A stretch of DNA of 64,000 bases from Actinostola sp. cb2023 (Eukaryota > Cnidaria > Anthozoa > Actiniaria > Actinostolidae): assembly GCA_033675265.1 (NCBI GenBank), contig JAUJYZ010000272.1, positions 246,953 to 310,952 on the forward strand, in the 5' to 3' direction. Below are positions 57,501 through 64,000 of the stretch, piece by piece. A program made the position numbers and the translations under genes. The notes below the pieces were generated by a model that was not told the origin of the DNA, made no database searches, and was given only the letters and a program-made list of their open reading frames with translations. Every line of letters starts with the position of its first letter. Position 1 is the stretch's first letter.

Positions 57501-58153
57501 GAGAAAAACCCATATACATTGTCTACACTACTTTAACTAGCCTATGCTCAAAAGAAAAATGTATGAGTCAATTTCTTCATATCTGTATATATTTAGTAGT
57601 TAGTTTTTATCAATAGAACATTTTCCCATAATTGGGGTTAGGAGATAGAACTAAATTATACCGAAATAATCTGCGTCAGTGAAGATGTTTTAATTTTAAA
57701 ATGTTATTCTTGTTGCACTTTCTGTGAACTTGACATGAATTACGCCTGCATGTAAATGATTTTGTAATGTAAAGAACTCGCCAAAACTAACGTTCTCCAA
57801 GCATAGTACAGCGTGCTTACATTTGAATCTTCTGAGAAGCCGGAGATAGCTAGACCACTAACAGCTTATTTGAACATAACATATATAATTGAAACTGAAA
57901 AGGGTATTTCTGTGATTCAAGTACGTTCAGCAGATTATTTCGGTATAATTTGGTTGGCAGTATGGTATACAGTTCATTAGCATATTAGCAAACTCGTTAG
58001 CATTCCTAACCCCAGTTAAGGGAAAACGCTCTAATAATCTTGAGTAAACCAACATGCTAATGAAGTGTGCACTATTGTTTCCTCTGTACTTCGGGTCAGG
58101 GCATGCATTGTACATGTATGTGTGCTCTAGGCCTCCTATTAATAACAATGTGT

Positions 58154-58344
58154 TATAGACCCTTTTAATAAATCCCACAATGCATGATTTTCCGCGCATG
58201 ACGTCAACTTTATTCTTTTGAATTCCATTCATTTTCCTTCATTGTTTTCAGTCTTTGTATATATTGAATAGATAATTCAAAAGAATAAGTTTGACGTCAA
58301 GCGCGGAAAATCATGCATTGTGGGATTTATTAAAAGGGTCTATA
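58154..58344. repeat. Hairpin element (TATAGACCCTTTTAATAAAT arms)
   Basis: Arms of about 60 bp, inverted at both ends, include CCCACAATGCATGATTTTCC and a TGACGTCAA motif. Intronic, non-coding. Confidence 0.85.
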
Positions 58345-58550
58345 CACACCTAAAGGACAAACCTGTTTAAATAAAGGTTTTACTACTACTCAATTGGGAT
58401 AAAAGAAAAAGAAAATCTGGAGCAGAGAATAAAATATTAAATATTTCTATGTGTACATTTCTTCAATAATGTGAGCAAGCATTTATCAGAGTCATCAAAG
58501 CATATCACCATGCGCACACCTCATTTAAAGCACGTCATCTGCCTATTAGC

Positions 58551-58662
58551 CATGCTCGAGAGTCCAGCAGTGCTCTTCGGTGCAGGCTCGGATGAAACAT
58601 CGCTCCAGGGAGACGTTTCATCTGAGCCCGCTCCGAAGACCACCGCTGGATTCTCGAGCATG
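58551..58662. mobile_element. Hairpin element with imperfect 9-bp TSD
   Basis: CATGCTCGAGAGTCCAGCAG and the inverse form the arms. CCTATTAGC (left) and CCTATTAAC (right) flank it, a 9-bp duplication with one mismatch. The ends do not share the CTCGTNCCCAG word of the other 9-bp elements. Confidence 0.7.
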
Positions 58663-58853
58663 CCTATTAACATGTTTAATAGTTACACGAAAATGTTATA
58701 TTGAACACCAACAGGATGCAGAAATGTTGACCTCAGGCCTTGAGTTCCAGGCCCTTTCAGACTAAAGTGGTTTGTTTCGACTTAATTAATTAAATCAGCA
58801 GACCTATAATATATAATTATATGCATGTATTTGTGTTCAGTGTATCTTTATAC

Positions 58854-58956
58854 CTTATCAACTTGTTCTTTAGCTATGTTTGCCTTTGTTAAGCCTTGTT
58901 CTATCATAGACAAACACTGCTGAAATAGATGACTACATAACGATTCAAACCGTGCC
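58854..58956 (-). CDS. HSPA14: HSPA14-like, exon 2 of those seen
   Basis: From TATTTCAG to GTATAAAG. It completes a split Arg codon and encodes ARFESLCSHLFQQCLSMIEQ and then GLTKANIAKEQVDK, the Hsp70 R-x-x-FE-x-L helix region of the nucleotide-binding domain. Confidence 0.9.
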
Positions 58957-59035
58957 CTGAAATATACAACACAAGATACTGAGGTTATTAAATACAGAAC
59001 ACAGAGTGTACATGTAATAAACTACATTGTATATT

Positions 59036-59110
59036 ATAATAATAAACTTTATTTATATAGTGCAAAATATGTATTATATTCTAAAGCGCTTAACAATAAA
59101 AACAAAAAAT
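59036..59110 (-). repeat. SINE-like 3' tail
   Basis: On the minus strand TTAAGCGCTTTAGAATATAA...TTGCACTATATAAATAAAG is followed by TTATTATTA. This is the usual form of a cnidarian SINE end. Only the tail is recognisable. Confidence 0.55.
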
Positions 59111-59860
59111 ATAATTTAAAAACTATATGACATGTACATGTACATTGTATAATTATTGCTGCGAGCCGCCAGGCGAGCAGCGAAACTAATCTTGACGGAG
59201 TTCCTGTGTCATGTTTGGTCATTTGGGATCTGGGCACTTATGTGGATGCAACGAGAATCTCGACTGCATTTCACGGAGTGGGTTTGTGGGTTTGTGTGTG
59301 GATGGAGATGATTTTTGTGAGCCACGGTACTTTTGATCAGCGCACACTCACAACACGTTCAATCGATTTTAATATTGAGTATCGTTTATTTTTCGCTGAT
59401 TCAAGCCAGGAAAGTGTTCGTTTTCTACAAATCCATGATGTCAAATGCAACTTTATTCATTGCTGGAAGCATTCATCGGGGTCATGAACAATTTAGTGAC
59501 ATTTCAAGGGGAAGACAATCATGTTCTTTTATGAGTTTTCAGCGCTGTTGTGTGCTCAGTCTACAGTCGATCAGAGTTGACCGAAGGAGACAGCATGTAC
59601 TTGAATGCTTTTGAAAGACACAGTTAGTATCCCAGATGCTGTCGCTGACCTATCTACCTGATCGATCGAGCTTGTTGGTCTTCGTCAAACCAAGCCGGCC
59701 CATGCCATTGGCATGGAAGCAACTACTGAATCAAATTATACGATCCATCCTGGTGTACTTTTATCTTCTACAAGTGTGCTATGAGGCTTCGACATCTTTC
59801 CTGATATCTGGCCAGTAACATTGTATATAATATACACCAAACACAATTCTCTATTTCATT

Positions 59861-61168
59861 GAATCCATATTTGTATTAATTACTGCATACAGTATCAGTA
59901 GAGTACAAACTATTAAAAGCGTGCAACATAAATAGTGCAAAGTATTGCATGCTTTTAGTGCTTGTACATGTCTATAGCTGTCTGTCTATGACCAGATTAT
60001 TATAGTGTTAGCATTTGCATATAGAATCCATATTTGTATTAATTACTGCATACAGTATCAGTAGAGTACAAACTATTAAAAGCGTGCAACATAAATAGTG
60101 TAAAGTATTGCATGCTTTTAGTGCTTGTACATGTCTATAGCTGTCTGTCTATGACCAGATTATTATAGTGTTAGCATTTGCATATAGAATCCATATTTGT
60201 ATTAATTACTGCATACAGTATCAGTAGAGTACAAACTATTAAAAGCGTGCAACATAAATAGTGTAAAGTATTGCATGCTTTTAGTGCTTGTACATGTCTA
60301 TAGCTGTCTGTCTATGACCAGATTATTATAGTGTTAGCATTTGCATATAGAATCCATATTTGTATTAATTACTGCATACAGTATCAGTAGAGTACAAACT
60401 ATTAAAAGCGTGCAACATAAATAGTGTAAAGTATTGCATGCTTTTAGTGCTTGTACATGTCTATAGCTGTCTGTCTATGACCAGATTATTATAGTGTTAG
60501 CATTTGCATATAGAATCCATATTTGTATTAATTACTGCATACAGTATCAGTAGAGTACAAACTATTAAAAGCGTGCAACATAAATAGTGTAAAGTATTGC
60601 ATGCTTTTAGTGCTTGTACATGTCTATAGCTGTCTGTCTATGACCAGATTATTATAGTGTTAGCATTTGCATATAGAATCCATATTTGTATTAATTACTG
60701 CATACAGTATCAGTAGAGTACAAACTATTAAAAGCGTGCAACATAAATAGTGTAAAGTATTGCATGCTTTTAGTGCTTGTACATGTCTATAGCTGTCTGT
60801 CTATGACCAGATTATTATATAGTGTTAGCATTTGCATATAGAATCCATATTTGTATTAATTACTGCATACAGTATCAGTAGAGTACAAACTATTAAAAGC
60901 GTGCAACATAAATAGTGTAAAGTATTGCATGCTTTTAGTGCTTGTACATGTCTATAGCTGTCTGTCTATGACCAGATTATTATAGTGTTAGCATTTGCAT
61001 ATAGAATCCATATTTGTATTAATTACTGCATACAGTATCAGTAGAGTACAAACTATTAAAAGCGTGCAACATAAATAGTGTAAAGCAGTATTGCATGCTT
61101 TTAGTGCTTGTACATGTCTATAGCTGTCTGTCTATGACCAGATTATTATAGTGTTAGCATTTGTATAT
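59861..61168. repeat. 163-bp satellite, eight copies
   Basis: Exact spacing of 163 bp (GAATCCATATTTGTATTAAT at 59,861, 60,024, 60,187 and so on). Copies are almost identical, with a 2-bp TA insertion near 60,820 and a 3-bp insertion in the last copy. Within the HSPA14-like intron. Homogeneity suggests recent amplification. Confidence 0.95.
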
Positions 61169-61315
61169 AGAAACTCGGGTGGGAATGAGCATCAATAGAG
61201 ACATGGAATGGGGCAATGTGACCGGGACAGGAATGAGAATCAATGGAGATGTGGGATGGAAACAATGGGGACAAGGGTGGAAATGAGAATCAGTAGAAAT
61301 ATGGGAGGGGGAGGG
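61169..61315. repeat. Degenerate tandem repeat (GGAATGAGAATCAATGGAGA)
   Basis: About three units of 45-50 bp with GGRAATGAGMATCARTRGA words directly follow the 163-bp satellite. Purine-rich on the plus strand. Confidence 0.6.
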
Positions 61316-63139
61316 GATTTTAGTGGGTATAGATAGGTGTCTCGAATTAGTTTCTTGTTAGTTAGAACACATGACACAGTAATAAAGTTATTATTATTAT
61401 ACTGCATTTTATTATTTTATATTACAACTAATGTGCCTTGCTGACAATGGACAGCCACATGTATGCATTGAAAGCTACATGTATGGCAGTGCACAACTCG
61501 CAGCACTACACTTTCTACCAGAAACTACTAGTATATAATTAAAATTCACATTAAGGTATCAGGGTACCCCTACCGACCGGTATGCATTCAAGTCGCTTTA
61601 ACACAGAATCCGTCCATTAAAACCCCAATAAAGTATACATTTTCTGAAAGCTAAATAAATGGAGATTCCAACTAATGGTCTATTAACAAAAAGTACATAA
61701 GCGTTTTAAATATAAGTCGAGATCAACGAATTTTCATATAGCGTTGTACGGCGAGGTCCCAGACAACCGCATTTTATCGGAAATTCAAGATCATTATCTT
61801 TATGCACTCTAGAGATATCAATTATCAAAACCGTGTCTCCGTTTATCGATACGTTTCCCCGTTGCTTTTTTATCTGCCGCGAAACTTTCGGTACGCTAAA
61901 AATACATTGTTTTTTACTAATCAGTTAATAACTCATGAAATCACTAAATATCAAAAATCGGAGACACGGTTTTGAAGAATGATAATCAGAGATGAAGTCC
62001 TAAAAATCTCAGCTGAATCGAATAAAACCCGTTTGTTTAGGAGCTCAAAAATAACACCCGTATTTTTCGTTAATTTGCTCTATGAGAAAAAGCCCAAACT
62101 GTTTTTCAAGTCAAGTGGCGGCTTTGTTTGCACAAGCGACTATAACCACCACAAAATATGTGATCCAATACCTGATGACATATGAATGGCATTCAAAACA
62201 AGATCGCCTTACAGTACCTAACACAACATGGCAGGAAAACAAAGTTACTGCTAGCGGGAAATACGAACATTTTGACGTGAGTGGTTTGGCATCGTTATTC
62301 AAGGATATTTTGAGTGAGCAGTTACGATTTTTGGATACTTTCTTCGCATCTTAATCTTTGGAAAGTCTGTTGCGTGAGTGTTGTTGACAGCTTGCTTGTC
62401 AACATCTTTTTGCATCAAATGAAATCCAAAATTCGTTTTTTGATTCTAACTTTTTAGGGAAAAAATATTTTTAGATTCTGATTGTTGGAAATGATAGATA
62501 ATATTCAATTATATTTGATTGTCAAAAAAAATCGAAACCGGTCTTTTGATAGGTTTTTGGGGTAAAAAATATAACAACTTGGAAAAATGTCAGGATGAAG
62601 ACTAAAGCTGTACGTGTGTGTCTATTTAATAATAGGTTGGCTGCACATAGGGTGATACGTCATTCTTAGAATGAACTAAATTATCGTAGTCTAAACCATA
62701 TCAATCGGCAATCAATCAAAACTTTAAGTCTCAAACTTCTAGATTGGTTACTAATCCGTGGGGAGACTGTCACAGCTAACTATTCATTATTAACAATAAT
62801 AATTTAATAATAATAATTTGGGCGGGCTAATCATCCTTCATTGCAGCCGGTAGCTGAATTGCGAAGGACGCAGCTCAACGTGGCTGAGTCAAAGGCATAT
62901 AAAGGCGCACTATGCTGCCACCATATGACCCATATCTGACCACGGAGCACAGCTCAGATGGAAATGTTGTCTGTTTTACTATGGAAACTAGTGAGTACAC
63001 TTGTATGGGATACGTCGGTGTTTCTAAAATAACTATGATATAATACGCGCTCTGATTGGCCAAAGGATGCATATTCCGCGTGCTTTATGAGAGCACACAG
63101 CACGCAAACACAGATATTCAAACATTTTTTAATGAACAA
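61316..63139. other. Intron sequence, no supported gene
   Basis: A loose inverted pair (ATCAAAACCGTGTCTCCG at about 61,827 and CGGAGACACGGTTTTGAA at about 61,959) marks another hairpin element. Open frames near 61,979-62,354 lack recognisable domains. Nothing else was seen. Confidence 0.5.
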
Positions 63140-63318
63140 AATAGTCCAGTTCCGAGTTCCTTTTATCTCTGTTTCAAAATGAGTCTACGTGCGAAACCTT
63201 TCTTATGTAAATCTGTTTTCCTTTTTCATGTAAATAAAACTCATTTTCATATGTCGAAAGGTTTCGCACGTAGACTCATTTTGAAACAGAGATAAAAGGA
63301 ACTCGGAACGGAACTATT
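63140..63318. repeat. Hairpin element (AATAGTCCAGTTCCGAGTTC arms)
   Basis: Arms of about 65 bp, nearly perfect, contain TTTCAAAATGAGTCTACGTG. A further weaker hairpin follows at about 63,365-63,540 (GGGACTGATCAGAACA / TGTTCTGATCAGTCCC). Both are intronic. Confidence 0.85.
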
Positions 63319-63710
63319 GAAAACTTGCCAAATTCATAATTGTATTTTATAAAAGAAATAGAAAACTTGTCCGCTGTGCTATGTGCAGATTAGTAGCACT
63401 TGGGGACTGATCAGAACACTCGAGAAGTGTTGAGAAGCACTCCGCTACATGCCGTGCTTCTCCTAACACTTCTCTCATGTTCTGATCAGTCCCTGCATGC
63501 TATAAATCTGCATATAGCATGTGCGCGCACGCTTTTTATATTTTCAAAAAATAAATAAATGATCAATTCAATGGTTAAAAAAAATCTATAACACCGTAAA
63601 AAAGAGTATTAATAATAATAAAATTACTGATTTAAATATACTTGCTAATAATTATAAATAACTTAATTAAAATATATTACTGGTGTAGGAGTGTTAATAA
63701 TATGGGTTAC

Positions 63711-63865
63711 CTTGATACTTTGGTTTGGAAGTCAATCCCTTCACACAATGAATCAATGGTGACTGTAGCAGAATCCATTCTTGATAAATATTTTTGACAT
63801 TTTCAGCTGATGAGTACAGCTTTGCCTTGGAACGAGGAGTTGAAAGTGGATCAATCTTCCACTGC
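63711..63865 (-). CDS. HSPA14: HSPA14-like, most upstream exon seen, frameshifted
   Basis: Acceptor TTTCATCAG, donor GTAACC. The first part reads QWKIDPLSTPRSKAKLYSSA and then ENVK. The second, in another frame, reads KYLSRMDSATVTIDSLCEGI and then DFQTKVS. Both fit Hsp70 (compare AE-x-AK-x-x-LS...DSL-x-EG-x-DF). The break is at an A5 run in the sense strand (63,791-63,795); A6 would join them without gap. Because the rest of the gene is clean, an assembly error is likely. Confidence 0.75.
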
Positions 63866-63949
63866 CTGATGAAACAAGAAGGACAGTACAGTGTCTGCAT
63901 ACACAAAAAATACTATCTTACTTCAAATACATCATTTAAGAAATATAAA

Positions 63950-64000
63950 ACGTTTTCCGTGTTTGTATAGCCTGATGCAAACATGACAGGTAGTTTGGGA
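63950..64000. repeat. Left end of the hairpin element seen at 66-188
   Basis: CGTTTTCCGTGTTTGTATAG-CCTGATGCAAACA matches the start of the 66-188 element with a few differences. Cut by the window edge. Confidence 0.65.

Larger units (their letters stand above)
51778..63865 (-). other. HSPA14: HSPA14-like Hsp70 gene, eight 3' exons (5' end outside the window)
   Basis: Eight exons on the minus strand join in correct phase with consensus splice sites to give the second half of an Hsp70 with a short C-terminal domain. From memory of human HSPA14, each exon aligns in order, including the final exon (KDGSMHVHL... against KRDGSLHV...). HSPA14 (Hsp70L1) pairs with DNAJC2/MPP11 on the ribosome as a co-translational chaperone (family knowledge). 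Exons: 63711-63865, 58854-58956, 57098-57226, 54647-54733, 54184-54282, 53370-53444, 52070-52140, 51778-51853. Introns carry a 49-bp minisatellite, a 163-bp satellite, MITEs and a tRNA-like gene. One frame break lies in the most upstream exon seen. Confidence 0.82.

Noticed and set aside
63780..63800. Programmed -1 frameshift in the HSPA14-like exon
   Set aside because: The run is TCAAAAAT, which does not fit the X-XXY-YYZ slippery pattern; HSPA14 is not known to use frameshifting.

Overview
The window looks like a nuclear contig from an anthozoan cnidarian, probably a coral or sea anemone. The grounds are AT-rich spacer DNA, genes with short spliced exons or no introns, secreted PAN/apple-domain proteins, alpha-1,3-fucosyltransferases, an intronless orphan GPCR, and very dense hairpin and foldback DNA transposons. 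Species cannot be read from the sequence. All family calls come from motifs and memory of the families; no search was run.

Layout. 1-6 kb: hairpin elements, a 93-bp minisatellite and a possible two-exon membrane-protein gene fragment (minus). 6.7-9.2 kb: a two-exon secreted gene with a PAN/apple exon and a glycine-rich ALK/LTK-like exon. 9.9-11.9 kb: a foldback element with a 9-bp target duplication, nested in another hairpin element. 14.0-19.3 kb: a complete two-gene DNA transposon with 87-bp terminal inverted repeats. It carries a THAP-DDE transposase and a convergent SAP-SWIM-YqaJ-PHD protein, an architecture I know as ISL2EU-like. A 727-bp non-autonomous element is nested in its right end. 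25.5-37.1 kb: a second PAN gene whose first exon nearly duplicates the 6.7 kb exon but splices, across a 10.7-kb intron full of nested foldback elements, to a different last exon. 39.0-43.3 kb: two divergent GT10 fucosyltransferase genes. 47.2-48.1 kb: a class A GPCR. 51.8-63.9 kb: eight minus-strand exons of an HSPA14-type Hsp70, with its 5' end outside the window.

Two observations stand out. The HSPA14-like intron at 54.7-57.1 kb holds about 45 copies of a 49-bp repeat, and each unit carries a near copy of the end of the adjacent exon plus its 5' splice site. Many insertions are datable relative to each other, because target-site duplications and uninterrupted sister copies sit in the same window (for example a TTAA insertion whose empty site is preserved in the other arm of a 6.2-kb palindrome).

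Four otherwise good genes (THAP transposase, glycine-rich exon, minus-strand fucosyltransferase, HSPA14-like) are broken by single homopolymer length changes. Uncorrected long-read assembly error is at least as likely as pseudogenisation.
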